A stretch of DNA of 64,000 bases from Trichococcus sp. K1Tr (GCF_028309625.1 NZ_JAQMHR010000001.1:1-64000); one strand, 5' to 3'; positions 46,141 through 55,084 are shown, numbered from the stretch's first letter. The notes: generated by a model from the sequence alone, not told the origin. Translations and numbers: made by a program.

Positions 46141-46249
46141 GTTGTTCATCCTCTCAGACTGAATTGACTAACGTAATGCCATAATTTCATTATAACAATT
46201 TTCAACAAAATATAAAAAAGAATTCACATCAAGAAAGGAAAAAAGCTGC

Positions 46250-46747
46250 ATGCAAAGAGAACAAAAGAGCAATTCATACATAGTGGGCGCCATTCTGATC
46301 ATGGGTTACCTCTATTACCGCGCCACTTTCCAACAAGATCTTTATGCGTTGCCGAACATCATCGCGAACCTGCTGCAGGCACAACCGCTATCCGGGTTAT
46401 TCGCAACCTTCACCTTCCGCTACGGGGAGCAGGTAATCAGCATGGAGTCATTGGGCTATTTCGGATTTTTGGGATTCTTCGGCAGCAAAATCTGGTTGTT
46501 CCTGTCCTACTCCATACTGGCTTACCTTTGGTATGGCGGACTTTCCGGGAAAATGCGGGAGGCATTTACGCCTATGATTGTAGCGCTGTTGCTTTCCGTG
46601 AGCTACGCGGCTGCGGATGAATTTCACCAGTCGTTTGTGTCTCCTGCATTTGCGATGAAGGAAGACGTCATTTTGGCAAGCGTAGGGGTAATTTTGGCGA
46701 TAATCGCCGGTTGGTTCTTCCTGACTTCCAGAAAAGGCAGAAAGTGA
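46250..46747 (+). CDS. VanZ-like membrane protein
   Basis: A 165-residue protein with about four predicted helices and the VanZ motif AADEFHQSFVSPAF near residue 123, where the acidic-His pair is characteristic. VanZ itself gives low-level teicoplanin resistance. Most homologues have unknown roles at the membrane. The start follows AAAGGAAA. It is 66 bp before the yebC-type gene. Confidence 0.88.
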   Translation: MQREQKSNSYIVGAILIMGYLYYRATFQQDLYALPNIIANLLQAQPLSGLFATFTFRYGEQVISMESLGYFGFLGFFGSKIWLFLSYSILAYLWYGGLSGKMREAFTPMIVALLLSVSYAAADEFHQSFVSPAFAMKEDVILASVGVILAIIAGWFFLTSRKGRK

Positions 46748-46813
46748 ATTGCCATAAGCGGTTACTTTTGATAAAATGATTGAGTAAATTAATAGATGAG
46801 AAGAGGGATCTGA

Positions 46814-47551
46814 ATGTCAGGACATTCAAAATGGAGTAAAATCAAAGGCGCAAAAGGCGCTGCAGATCAAAAACGAGGTAAAATTTTCCAGAGATTATCG
46901 AAAGAAATTTATATGGCTGCAAAAAACAGCGGTCCGGATCCCTCATCTAACCCGAGCCTGCGCATGATCATCGATAAAGCGAAAGCGGCGAACATGCCGA
47001 ACGACAACATCACCCGCGCCATCAAAAAAGCAACATCTGCTGGAGAAGGCGAAAACTATGAAGAAATCACTTATGAAGGCTACGGCCCGAACGGTGTGGC
47101 CGTTTTGGTCCATGCTTTGACCGACAACCGCAACCGTACCGCCACAAACATCCGGGTCGCTTTCAACAAAAACGGAGGATCTTTGGGAGAATCCGGTTCG
47201 GTGAGCTACATGTTCGACCGCAAAGGTTATATCGCGATCGAGCGCGAAGACTTGGAAGTGGATGAAGACACGATGTTGATGAGCGTGTTGGAAGCCGGTG
47301 GGGAAGAGTTGCAGACGAGCGATGAAGTATTCGAAATCTACACAGATCCTACCGATTTTGATGCGGTTTGCGAAGCGTTGAAGGCAGAAGGCTACGTGTT
47401 GGCCGAAGCGGAAGTCACGATGGTTCCGCAAACTTTGTCGGCTATCGCAGCGGATAAAGAAACGCAATTCAGAACGATGCTGGAAAAACTGGAAGAAGAC
47501 GATGACGTCTCCGAAGTATTCCACAACGCTGATCTGGACGAGGAAGAATAA
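46814..47551 (+). CDS. YebC/PmpR (TACO1) family regulator
   Basis: A 245-residue cytosolic protein opening with [26 protein letters not shown], the invariant start of the YebC family. Further hallmarks are the acidic middle domain ([27 protein letters not shown]) and the C-terminal MVPQTL. Members act either as DNA-binding regulators or, as recently shown for TACO1 and YebC2, in translation of polyproline. Length is normal. It is followed by a long terminator. Confidence 0.95.
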   Translation: MSGHSKWSKIKGAKGAADQKRGKIFQRLSKEIYMAAKNSGPDPSSNPSLRMIIDKAKAANMPNDNITRAIKKATSAGEGENYEEITYEGYGPNGVAVLVHALTDNRNRTATNIRVAFNKNGGSLGESGSVSYMFDRKGYIAIEREDLEVDEDTMLMSVLEAGGEELQTSDEVFEIYTDPTDFDAVCEALKAEGYVLAEAEVTMVPQTLSAIAADKETQFRTMLEKLEEDDDVSEVFHNADLDEEE

Positions 47552-47567
47552 TTTTTTACAGAAAATC

Positions 47568-47617
47568 AAAAAAGGTTGCCTACCACTGTCTGTTGACAAT
47601 GGAAGGCAACCTTTTTT
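47568..47617 (+). terminator. Terminator after the yebC-type gene
   Basis: AAAAAAGGTTGCCT and inner arms pair with AGGCAACCTTTTTT. There is a 3-nt loop region and a strong T tract. Confidence 0.9.
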
Positions 47618-47796
47618 CGGATTCGTCTTGGCCACACCTAAGTGTCAATGCCGCCTTCCTGCAATCGCTTTCTTCTTTGGCTTGTAGTATAATTTAGTTA
47701 GCCAAAGTCGAACTTTCCTTGGACTTTTCGAACAAGGCTCTTAAAGCGAAGCTATCATTATCCGATCGGGATAAACAATGAATGGGGGACAGCCGT

Positions 47797-48306
47797 ATGG
47801 CAAAAGTAATATTTGTGATTGCACCTGAAGACTTCCGTGATGAAGAATTATTCATGACCCAGGAAGAGGTTGCGAAATGCGGACATGAGATGTGGATCGC
47901 CAGCCACAAGACCGGGACCTGCATGGGTGTGCATGGCGGGATCGCGCAGTCGGATCTCTTGGTTGAGGATGTCGATACGACCAGTTTTGATGGAGTGGTG
48001 TTCGTTGGGGGAACGGGAAGCCGCGTGTTCTTCGACGATCCGCATGCGTGGATGTTGGCACAGGCGATGAATGGGCAAGGAAAAATGGTTGCTGCAATCT
48101 GCATCGCGCCGGTCATCTTAGCGAACGCGGGTTTGCTTAAGAAGAAAAATGCGACTGTTTTCGAATCCGAGATTGCAGCTATCGAAGCCAAAGGGGCAGT
48201 TTATTCTGAATCCGGTGTGACCGTCGACGGCAATATCATCACTGCGAACGGTGCGGATCAAGCAAAACAGTTCGGGCTGGAAATCTGCAAGTTTTTGGCT
48301 GGCTAA
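47797..48306 (+). CDS. DJ-1/PfpI family protein
   Basis: A 169-residue flavodoxin-like protein. The nucleophile-elbow Cys is in MVAAICIAPVILANAG near residue 102, and the conserved Glu of DJ-1 proteins is in the N-terminal region (APEDFRDEELF). Members are protein deglycases, proteases or chaperones, and the activity here cannot be told from sequence. The ATG follows GGGGGA by 8 nt. A TATAAT at 47688, 17 bp after a weak -35, is the likely promoter. A small coiled-coil gene follows at 46 nt. Confidence 0.9.
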   Translation: MAKVIFVIAPEDFRDEELFMTQEEVAKCGHEMWIASHKTGTCMGVHGGIAQSDLLVEDVDTTSFDGVVFVGGTGSRVFFDDPHAWMLAQAMNGQGKMVAAICIAPVILANAGLLKKKNATVFESEIAAIEAKGAVYSESGVTVDGNIITANGADQAKQFGLEICKFLAG

Positions 48307-48351
48307 AGTGGAAACACGGCTGTTGGTGAGGAATTGGAGGCGGCAGGGAAT

Positions 48352-48648
48352 ATGGAAGAACTGAAAGCCAGAATAGAGCTATTGAAGGAACGGGATCCGG
48401 TCAAGATGCAGGACCTGGAAAGGAAATTCGGATTGCTGAAGTTCGAGCTCCAGGAAGCGAAGAAAGCGGTGGAGCAGCAGGAAATCACCTTGGCGGATGT
48501 GAAAGGCGAATGGATCAAAGACAATTCGGAGGAGAACCTCGCCGTCATGCGCGAGGAAGAACAGAACCTGAAGATTGCCAGATTGAACTACAACGCCGCA
48601 GTGGAGAAAATGGACATCATGAAGACCGTCGTTTTTCTACTTTCCTGA
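48352..48648 (+). CDS. Small coiled-coil protein, unknown
   Basis: A 98-residue, highly charged, almost wholly helical protein (Leu/Glu/Lys heptads throughout, such as MEELKARIELLKERD) with a short hydrophobic C-terminus. I recognise no family. It starts 46 nt after the DJ-1 gene behind GGAGGCGGCAGGG, so it is probably cotranscribed. An in-frame TTG six codons earlier is less likely. Confidence 0.6.
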   Translation: MEELKARIELLKERDPVKMQDLERKFGLLKFELQEAKKAVEQQEITLADVKGEWIKDNSEENLAVMREEEQNLKIARLNYNAAVEKMDIMKTVVFLLS

Positions 48649-48679
48649 CAGGCTGAAAACAGTAAGATAAAGAAGCATA

Positions 48680-48740
48680 CATAACGAAAAAGATCGGCAG
48701 GGACATTTTGAATGCTCCCTTACCGGTCTTTTTCGTTATG
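48680..48740. terminator. Bidirectional terminator with 18-bp outer stem
   Basis: CATAACGAAAAAGATCGG pairs with CCGGTCTTTTTCGTTATG around a partly paired centre. It separates the coiled-coil gene and the convergent YitT-type gene. Confidence 0.8.
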
Positions 48741-48754
48741 CAGTTTTTTTGCGA

Positions 48755-49645
48755 TCATTTCGACTGCTCGTCGATGAAGTCGTTGATTTTTTGTTGATAG
48801 TGCTCATCCGAAATCAAATAAGAGAATCCTTCGCCGATGACGCTTTGGGCTTCGCTGATTGTGAAGAAAGCCTTCGGATCGATGGCTGTCACAATCCGGT
48901 TGAGCGGCATCAATTGCTGTCTGTTGACGACAATCAAAATCACCTTCTTCTGGCTTTTGGAGTAATAGCCTTCGCCTTCCAAAAAAGTCATTCCGCGGCC
49001 GATTTTTTTATCGATTGCCTCAGCGATTTCCTGATGCCGCTCCGAGATGATAAGGACTTGTTTCTTCGGATTGAACCCTTCCAGGATGAAATCAAGCACT
49101 TTCGTTTGCACATAGAGATGCACGACAGTCAAAACGACATTCTCCAGCCCGATGACGAAGATGGAAGGTCCGACGACGAATAGGTCCAATACGACCAGTG
49201 CGATACTGGTGCTCCAGCCGAGATATTTATTGAAAATCAAGGCGATGATATCGGTCCCGGCCGTGGAACCTCCCGCCTGCATCACGAGGCCCAAGCCTGT
49301 ACCGACCAAAAATCCGGAGCAAAGCGGCGCCAGAATGATTGTTTCCATCGGATAGCGCCAAGCAGCCGTCAGATAGAGAAACACCGACATCAACAGTGTG
49401 GCCAAAAGCGTCAGCCTCATGGTCGATTTTTCCAAAAAGCGGAACCCGATGACCAGTATGATGGCGTTCAATACGAAACTCGTTATGGCTACCGGGACAT
49501 CCATGGTATAGAAGGCCAACAAACTAATGCCGGTGACGCCGCCTTCACCAAGATGGTTCGCAACGGAAAACATATTGATGCCCACCGCGAACAAAAATGT
49601 TCCGATCGCAATCAGAAGCATCGAACCAGCAACGTTTTTTTTCAA
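48755..49645 (-). CDS. YitT-family membrane protein (DUF161/DUF2179)
   Basis: A 296-residue protein. Five to six helices (~8-200) include the motif GEGGVTGISLL and GGSTAGTDIIALIFN. A C-terminal DUF2179 domain follows (~215-285, GRGMTFLEGEGYYSKSQKKVI). The function of this widespread Firmicute family is unknown, though transport has been suggested. The frame starts formally at GTG 49654, but that overlaps AAAGGAGGTG, and TTG 49645 is 8 nt downstream of it, so I place the start there. It diverges from comGA. Confidence 0.88.
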   Translation of the reverse strand: MKKNVAGSMLLIAIGTFLFAVGINMFSVANHLGEGGVTGISLLAFYTMDVPVAITSFVLNAIILVIGFRFLEKSTMRLTLLATLLMSVFLYLTAAWRYPMETIILAPLCSGFLVGTGLGLVMQAGGSTAGTDIIALIFNKYLGWSTSIALVVLDLFVVGPSIFVIGLENVVLTVVHLYVQTKVLDFILEGFNPKKQVLIISERHQEIAEAIDKKIGRGMTFLEGEGYYSKSQKKVILIVVNRQQLMPLNRIVTAIDPKAFFTISEAQSVIGEGFSYLISDEHYQQKINDFIDEQSK

Positions 49646-49673
49646 AAAGTTCACCTCCTTTGTACTTGAGTGA

Positions 49674-49763
49674 TCCCGTATGTTTTTCGCGTACGGGACC
49701 GCTATTTATGCCAATATAACATATTTTTAACTAAGTTTCTCGTCTGATAAAGAGCGGACGAGA
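49674..49763. promoter_or_regulatory. Two inverted repeats between yitT-type gene and comGA
   Basis: TCCCGTA-N11-TACGGGA (49674-49698) and TCTCGTC-N12-GACGAGA (49738-49763) are both perfect 7-bp inverted repeats in the divergent region. They could be operators or 5' hairpins of the two transcripts. No known competence sigma-factor box (such as TACGAATA) is visible. Confidence 0.4.
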
Positions 49764-49814
49764 GGATTTTGCAGAAGCTATAAGTGACGGCAAAATAGAA
49801 ATGAGGTGATGAAT

Positions 49815-50858
49815 ATGGAAGAAAAAGCAGAGAGCCTGTTGGCCGATGCAATGCGGCTGGGTGTTTCCGACATCCATCTGCTCCCTTATGAAGACCACTA
49901 TGAACTCTTTTTCCGCGTGAGTACCGGATTGTCAAAAGTAGCGGAGTATTCAATCGAAAAGGGTGGACGACTGATTTCTTATTTTAAATTCCTTTCGAAC
50001 ATGAATGTGGGCGAAAGGCGGAAACCGCAATCCGGTGCTGTCAGGTACCGGCTGAACGGAAAAAAAATAGAACTGAGGCTGTCCACCATCGCAAATTTCC
50101 GCTACCAAGAGTCGCTTGTCATCCGCATGCTGTACGCCAATCCGGGTTCTGAGCCGGGATTGCACGCATTTTTCCCGGCCCAGGAGGCGGAGTTGCTCGA
50201 CCTGTTGGACCACAAGAGCGGGCTGGTGCTGTTTTCTGGACCTACCGGGTCCGGCAAAACAACAACCATCTATCATTTGCTGCGCAGGAAATACGCCGAT
50301 GAACCGTTGCAGATCATTACGATGGAAGACCCGGTCGAAATTGAGGAGCCGCTGTTTCTGCAGGCCGAAGTGAACGAAGCGGCGGGCATAACCTACGATC
50401 TGCTGATACGCCAGTGTCTGCGCCATCATCCGGACATCCTCGTCATAGGCGAAATCCGGGATGAGGAAACAGCCAAAATGGTAGTGAGAAGCGCATTGAC
50501 CGGACACTTGGTGATTGCAACGATCCATGCCAAAGAGTCGTTCGGGGTATTGGAAAGGCTGCGGGAACTGACTATTTCTTCCGAACAAATGAAGCAGACG
50601 CTGCTCGCTGTAGTCTCCCAACGTCTGATCGCAAAATATTGTCCGCTGTGCTCCGGTAAGTGCACGATTCACTGCGCCCACTATCATGTAAACGAAAAGT
50701 CGGCTGCCATCTACGAAATATTGGCAGGCAAGGAGCTGCAGAATCATCTGCAGAACAAGGAGGACGGAAAGCGGTTTGTCACACTGAATGATAAATTGCG
50801 AAAAGCCTATGCATGTGGATACATTACGGAAAAAAATTACCTGGAGAATCTCGTCTGA
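49815..50858 (+). CDS. comGA: Competence pseudopilus ATPase ComGA
   Basis: A 347-residue secretion-type ATPase (PulE/VirB11 family) that powers assembly of the DNA-uptake pseudopilus on the cytosolic side. The motifs are Walker A GPTGSGKTTT near residue 140, the Asp box TMEDPVEIEEP, Walker B DILVIGEIRDEETA, and the His box GHLVIATIHAKESF. Two Cys pairs (CPLCSGKCTIHC) suggest a metal site near the C-terminus. GAGGTG precedes ATG 49815, so the earlier in-frame starts are rejected. It is the first gene of comGA-GG. Confidence 0.94.
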   Translation: MEEKAESLLADAMRLGVSDIHLLPYEDHYELFFRVSTGLSKVAEYSIEKGGRLISYFKFLSNMNVGERRKPQSGAVRYRLNGKKIELRLSTIANFRYQESLVIRMLYANPGSEPGLHAFFPAQEAELLDLLDHKSGLVLFSGPTGSGKTTTIYHLLRRKYADEPLQIITMEDPVEIEEPLFLQAEVNEAAGITYDLLIRQCLRHHPDILVIGEIRDEETAKMVVRSALTGHLVIATIHAKESFGVLERLRELTISSEQMKQTLLAVVSQRLIAKYCPLCSGKCTIHCAHYHVNEKSAAIYEILAGKELQNHLQNKEDGKRFVTLNDKLRKAYACGYITEKNYLENLV

Positions 50859-51882
50859 AAAACGTTGGCAGGCAAAAGAACAGGCTTATTTTCTGAGGCG
50901 CTTGGGTGAATTGCTGAAGGAAGGTTTTTCGTTGTCCGAAGGGCTCGCCTTTCTGAAGATGATGCAACCTAAGCGCGTGGACGATATCCAGCGCATGCTG
51001 GCCAAACTGGAAAAAGGCATCAATCTTGCGGATGCATTGGCTGGATGCGGCTTTTCGGAGCAAGTCGTATCGCAGCTTCGGCTATCCTTCCTTCACGGGA
51101 AATTGACGGAAACTTTGCTGTTTTGTTCAGACTTCCTGACGGAAAAGGACAAACAGCTGCATAAGCTCAGGAATGTCTTGGTCTACCCGTTGTTTTTGCT
51201 GGTGTTCGCGAATGTTATGCTGATTGCGATCAGGCAAGTCCTGCTTCCCAGTTTGGAAACGATGCTGGTGCCCTCGGAAGAAGGTTCCGGCGTGATAGTC
51301 CGAATCATCCTGATTTACCTGGAGAACCTGCCGCTCATCATTTTGGGCACTTTGGCATTAGGTGCCGGTTTGTTCCTGATGGCAAAAAGTTATTTGAAAA
51401 AGAAGTCAGCTTTCCAAAAGTCGTTGCTGTTCTGCAGGATCCCGCTCTTCAGCAAATGGGTCCAACTCTACTATTCCTTCTTTTTCAGCCGTGAATACGC
51501 CTATTTCTTCCGCAACGGCATGCAGTTGAACCAAATCGTTTCGCTGATGCGCGGCGATGAAGGGACTGCCTGGATGAAGGAAATATCCGGATTGGTGGAG
51601 GAAGGGTTGATGCAGGGAGACAGCCTGACGACGATCATCAAGCGTTATCCGATCTTCAAAGAGGAGATGGGGTGGATCATCTATCACGGCGAACTCACCA
51701 GCCAGTTGCCGATCAAGTTGAGCATGTACAGCGAAGAATGTTTCCGACTGCTGATTGCGGACATCGAACAGAAAATCGGCTGGCTGCAGCCTGTCTTGTT
51801 TCTCATGGTCGCCGTCATCGTGATGGCGATCTATCTTATATTGTTGATGCCGATGCTTAGTTCATTAGGAGGTATGTATTAA
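50809..51882 (+). CDS. comGB: Competence pseudopilus membrane protein ComGB
   Basis: A 357-residue PilC/GspF-type platform protein. Two GspF domains are linked by a hydrophobic region: LRRLGELLKEGFSLSEGLAFL marks the first and YFFRNGMQLNQIVSLMRGDEG the second, with three membrane helices (about 137-155, 175-198, 325-348). It anchors the pseudopilus in the membrane. The start overlaps comGA. ATG 50809 and ATG 50788 are both possible and neither has a strong ribosome site. Its stop overlaps the comGC ATG (TAATG). Confidence 0.88.
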   Translation: MHVDTLRKKITWRISSEKRWQAKEQAYFLRRLGELLKEGFSLSEGLAFLKMMQPKRVDDIQRMLAKLEKGINLADALAGCGFSEQVVSQLRLSFLHGKLTETLLFCSDFLTEKDKQLHKLRNVLVYPLFLLVFANVMLIAIRQVLLPSLETMLVPSEEGSGVIVRIILIYLENLPLIILGTLALGAGLFLMAKSYLKKKSAFQKSLLFCRIPLFSKWVQLYYSFFFSREYAYFFRNGMQLNQIVSLMRGDEGTAWMKEISGLVEEGLMQGDSLTTIIKRYPIFKEEMGWIIYHGELTSQLPIKLSMYSEECFRLLIADIEQKIGWLQPVLFLMVAVIVMAIYLILLMPMLSSLGGMY

Positions 51883-52202
51883 TGAAAACGATCAAAAAAA
51901 CACTAAAAAATAAAGAAGCTTTTACTCTTATGGAAATGGTCCTCGTCCTTTTCATCATTTCGGTGCTGATGCTGATGATCATCCCAAATGTGGCGAACAC
52001 GAAAACTAGCGTGGAGACCAAAGGGACGGATGCTTTGGCGGTTGTCGTGCAGACACAGGCTGACATGTACGAGCTCGATACGGGGACGGAAGCTGCCAAT
52101 TTCGCTGAACTCAAGGCTGGTGGTTACCTAAGCGACAATCAAGTGACCCAAGCAACTGCCAAACTGACAATTACAGGAGGAAATGTTTCTAAAATTGAAT
52201 AA
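51882..52202 (+). CDS. comGC: Major competence pseudopilin ComGC
   Basis: A 106-residue type IV prepilin-like protein. A short basic leader is followed by the cleavage site in EAFTLMEMV and then a hydrophobic helix (~17-37). The residue before the cut is Ala and not the usual Gly, as also seen in streptococcal ComGC, and Glu at +5 is kept. It polymerises into the pseudopilus after processing by ComC. GGAGG lies 9 nt upstream. Confidence 0.9.
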   Translation: MKTIKKTLKNKEAFTLMEMVLVLFIISVLMLMIIPNVANTKTSVETKGTDALAVVVQTQADMYELDTGTEAANFAELKAGGYLSDNQVTQATAKLTITGGNVSKIE

Positions 52203-52222
52203 TTTAAATGACGGGATAAATA

Positions 52223-52666
52223 ATGTATAAAAGCGGATTTACATTATTGGAGAGCCTGTTGGTGCTGATGATCGCATCCATGATTTTGCTGCTCACCCCG
52301 CAATTGGAAACCGCAACGGATGAATTCGCGTTCAATCTGTTTTTGGACGATTTCCTGACGGAACTGCACACGGCTCAGAGTTATGCGGTCATCACCGGGA
52401 ACGGCGTTAATATGGATGTCGTGCGACCAATCGGCGCAACGCATTACGCTGTTTTTAAAGACGGCGCCGGATCGGACCGTTACATCAACCGCAAGCTGCT
52501 GTTGCCTGAAGGATCAAGAGTGATCCAAGGCTACACCGGATTCATCAAAGGGGGCAGCGGGTATCTGCAGCCGAATTCCATCATCATGGAAACGGCCCGA
52601 TATCGCTATACCATCACAATCCAATTGGGGAGCGGTCGTTATGAAGTCAACAAAGCTAAACGATAG
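52223..52666 (+). CDS. comGD: Minor competence pseudopilin ComGD
   Basis: A 147-residue prepilin with the very short leader MYKSG before FTLLES, a hydrophobic helix (~6-26) and a Gly-rich C-terminal domain. It belongs to the minor pseudopilins that prime filament assembly. It starts 20 nt after comGC and overlaps the next gene by 26 nt. Confidence 0.82.
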   Translation: MYKSGFTLLESLLVLMIASMILLLTPQLETATDEFAFNLFLDDFLTELHTAQSYAVITGNGVNMDVVRPIGATHYAVFKDGAGSDRYINRKLLLPEGSRVIQGYTGFIKGGSGYLQPNSIIMETARYRYTITIQLGSGRYEVNKAKR

Positions 52667-52982
52667 CAGCGGTTATATGCTTTTCGAAAGTCTGATTGCT
52701 TTGGCCATGGTCAGCATCTCGCTCTATGTGCTGCTTCCGCATTCCGTTCAATTTTTCACGACATTAAAAGCGGCGGGAGCGGAAGTTGCCTACTGGCGGG
52801 TCGCGCAGGACCAGATGCAGGTCATCGCCAAGGGAGGAAATCCAATCGGAAGTCAGGCTTCCGGAGGGATGCTGTTCACCACTACTTGGAATCCGGAAAC
52901 CGCACAACTTATAGTGAGCGGTGGTGATGGGACAGAAAGGGTGAAGGTGCGTGCCGACGAAATCCAAGCGGGAAGTCCATAA
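52641..52982 (+). CDS. comGE: ComGE-like minor pseudopilin
   Basis: A 113-residue prepilin-like protein: the leader ends SSG before YMLFESL, followed by a hydrophobic helix (~13-33). The +1 Phe is replaced by Tyr, as expected for a divergent ComGE. Assignment rests mainly on the position between comGD and comGF. Overlaps on both sides show tight translational coupling. Confidence 0.75.
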   Translation: MKSTKLNDSSGYMLFESLIALAMVSISLYVLLPHSVQFFTTLKAAGAEVAYWRVAQDQMQVIAKGGNPIGSQASGGMLFTTTWNPETAQLIVSGGDGTERVKVRADEIQAGSP

Positions 52983-53418
52983 ACAATCGCAAGCCGGCTT
53001 CACTTTGTTGGAAGCGGCTTTTGCACTGACTGTCAATACGATGGTGCTCCTTCTGATGATGGGAGGCATGGAGGTGATCCGCACTGCGAATATCCAGCTG
53101 GAGAAGACCCAGGATGCGGAATGGCATCTTTTCCTGATCCAACTCGAGCATGAGTTGGCGGACGAGTTGTTGGTGCAAAAGACAAGCACGACCATCCGCA
53201 CCAAATCACAAAATCCGGCCGATACCGCTGCGTATACCTATGAATTCCGTATCAATAAAGTCCTCCGTTACAAAAACGGGGCCGGCTATCATCCGATGCT
53301 GCTGCACGTCAAAGCGCTGAAATACGAGGTGACCAATGAAGGGATTTCTGTCCAGGCTACGCTTTCGGACGACCAGGCGCGCAGAGCGCATCTCATCCTG
53401 CCGAAGGCACCCATTTAA
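52951..53418 (+). CDS. comGF: ComGF-like minor pseudopilin
   Basis: A 155-residue protein with the prepilin motif QAGFTLLEAAFAL and a helix to residue ~40, followed by a domain with the ComGF feature LIQLEHELADELLV. The start is GTG within comGE, behind GAAGGTGC. It overlaps comGE by 32 nt and comGG by 83 nt. Confidence 0.82.
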   Translation: MPTKSKREVHKQSQAGFTLLEAAFALTVNTMVLLLMMGGMEVIRTANIQLEKTQDAEWHLFLIQLEHELADELLVQKTSTTIRTKSQNPADTAAYTYEFRINKVLRYKNGAGYHPMLLHVKALKYEVTNEGISVQATLSDDQARRAHLILPKAPI

Positions 53419-53773
53419 TAGGGATCGTTCACGGGGAAAGCGCGGCTCGATCTTGCCGATCACCATTTTCTACTTGTTCCTTTCACAAATGATGCTTTTC
53501 GGAATCATAAGGGTTTATGAGAATCAGCTCTATCTGTACAGATTGACGGAAAACCACTACAAAGCGCAAACTTTGCTGGCCTACACAGACTACTGGCTGA
53601 AGGATCATAACAAAGCATCGACTCCGGAAAATCGGATCGTACCGGCTTCCCTGTCTTTCGAAGAAGGAATCGTGCACTGCGTGGCGGATGCGAGCGGCAA
53701 AGTCACTGCCACCGTGACCCTGCAAAATGCCTACAGCGAAACGCTGGTATTGGAAATCCTGTCTCCGGAGTGA
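53336..53773 (+). CDS. comGG: ComGG-like protein
   Basis: A 145-residue protein, last of the comG operon. A long Arg-rich N-terminus (~1-37) precedes a hydrophobic helix (~38-58) and a polar domain. No prepilin cleavage site is present, as is usual for ComGG in many Firmicutes. GAGGTG lies 5 nt before ATG 53336, so the long overlap with comGF is probably real. Recognition is from position and shape. Confidence 0.72.
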   Translation: MKGFLSRLRFRTTRRAERISSCRRHPFNRDRSRGKRGSILPITIFYLFLSQMMLFGIIRVYENQLYLYRLTENHYKAQTLLAYTDYWLKDHNKASTPENRIVPASLSFEEGIVHCVADASGKVTATVTLQNAYSETLVLEILSPE

Positions 53774-53826
53774 TACGCTAAAAAGAAAGGTCTTATAGAG
53801 AACGAGACCTGAGATAAACAGTATAG

Positions 53827-53877
53827 AAAACCGAACAAGTAACCCAGAGGTTCGTCGGGTTACTTGTTCGGTTTTTT
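53827..53877 (+). terminator. comG operon terminator
   Basis: AAAACCGAACAAGTAACCC pairs perfectly with GGGTTACTTGTTCGGTTTT around an 11-nt loop, with six T included. Confidence 0.92.
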
Positions 53878-53958
53878 GGTAGTTCATCGAATTTGGAATC
53901 GAATACTGACCCCAAAGCTCTTATAGACGAATTTCCTCTATCTATGCGGGCTCTTTTT

Positions 53959-53992
53959 TGATATACTTGATAGGTATGTTTGTAAACAAACA
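53959..53992 (+). promoter_or_regulatory. Promoter and inverted repeat before the M24 peptidase gene
   Basis: An extended -10 TGATATACT (53959-53967) is followed, at the likely transcript start, by the 6-bp inverted repeat TGTTTG-TAAA-CAAACA (53977-53992). It may be an operator or a 5' hairpin. Confidence 0.45.
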
Positions 53993-54022
53993 GGCTATTT
54001 TTTTTGGAAGGAAGTATGTGAA

Positions 54023-55084
54023 ATGAGTAGAGTCTCAAAATTGCAGGCTGCCATCAAAGCGAAGAAGATGGATGCAATGCTGGTGACAAGTCAATATAAC
54101 TTACGTTATGTTTCCAATTTTACGGGTACGACCGGTCTGGCGGTCATCACTCAAGAGGAAGCTTTTTTTGTGACCGACTTCCGTTATACCCAGCAAGCTG
54201 CATCACAGGCGCAGGGGTTTCAGATTATTCAGAATAAAGGGCCGATATTCGATGAAGTGAAAAAGATTGTGGAGGAAAAGGGACTTTCGTCTCTAGGCTT
54301 CGAAGACGCCATCATGTCTTTCCGCAGCGTCGAGGATTTGGAGGACCTGGTGACTTGCGATTTGCTTCCTTCTTCAGGCATCATCGAAGAATTGCGTGAA
54401 GTCAAAAACGAAGCAGAAATCCAGACTATCAGACGGGCTTGTGAAATTGCGGATGCCGGATTTATGTTTATCCTTGATCATATCCGTCCAGGGGTTTCGG
54501 AAATAGAGATTGCTAACCGTTTGGATTTCCGCATGCGCGAATTGGGAGCGAGCGGTGTTTCGTTTGAAACGATTGTCGCCAGTGGCATCCATTCCGCTAT
54601 GCCGCATGGTGTGGCCAGTCCGAAGTTGATCGAAAAAGGCGACTTCGTGACGCTGGATTTCGGTTGTTATTACAATGGCTATGTTTCGGATATGACCCGC
54701 ACGGTTTCAGTGGGGCAACCGCATGCAGAATTGAAGAAGATTTACGAGATTGTGCTGGCTGCCCAATTGCGCGTGAATGCAACGGCAAAAGCTGGCATGA
54801 CCGGCATCGAAGTCGACAGTGTCGCACGCGACTACATTACGGAACAAGGGTACGGAGATGCGTTCGGCCACTCCAATGGCCACGGAATCGGGTTGGAGAT
54901 TCATGAGGGACCGAATACATCGCAAAAAGCCGGGAAAGTGCTTGTCCCAGGAAATGTCATCACAAATGAACCGGGCATCTATCTCGCTGGTCTTGGCGGC
55001 GTCCGGATTGAAGATGATCTTGTGATCAGGGATAACGGCAACGAGATTTTGACGCATTCTCCAAAAGAATTGATTATTTTATAA
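54023..55084 (+). CDS. Aminopeptidase P family protein (M24)
   Basis: A 353-residue cytosolic metallopeptidase that removes an N-terminal residue before proline. A creatinase-like N-terminal domain (~1-125) precedes the pita-bread fold with all five ligands: DFGCYYNGYVSDMTRT, HSNGHGIGLEIHEGP, NEPGIY and VRIEDD. It resembles Bacillus YqhT, which also precedes efp. It is the second M24 enzyme here, with PepQ. The start follows GGAAGGAAG at a long distance. Confidence 0.92.
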   Translation: MSRVSKLQAAIKAKKMDAMLVTSQYNLRYVSNFTGTTGLAVITQEEAFFVTDFRYTQQAASQAQGFQIIQNKGPIFDEVKKIVEEKGLSSLGFEDAIMSFRSVEDLEDLVTCDLLPSSGIIEELREVKNEAEIQTIRRACEIADAGFMFILDHIRPGVSEIEIANRLDFRMRELGASGVSFETIVASGIHSAMPHGVASPKLIEKGDFVTLDFGCYYNGYVSDMTRTVSVGQPHAELKKIYEIVLAAQLRVNATAKAGMTGIEVDSVARDYITEQGYGDAFGHSNGHGIGLEIHEGPNTSQKAGKVLVPGNVITNEPGIYLAGLGGVRIEDDLVIRDNGNEILTHSPKELIIL

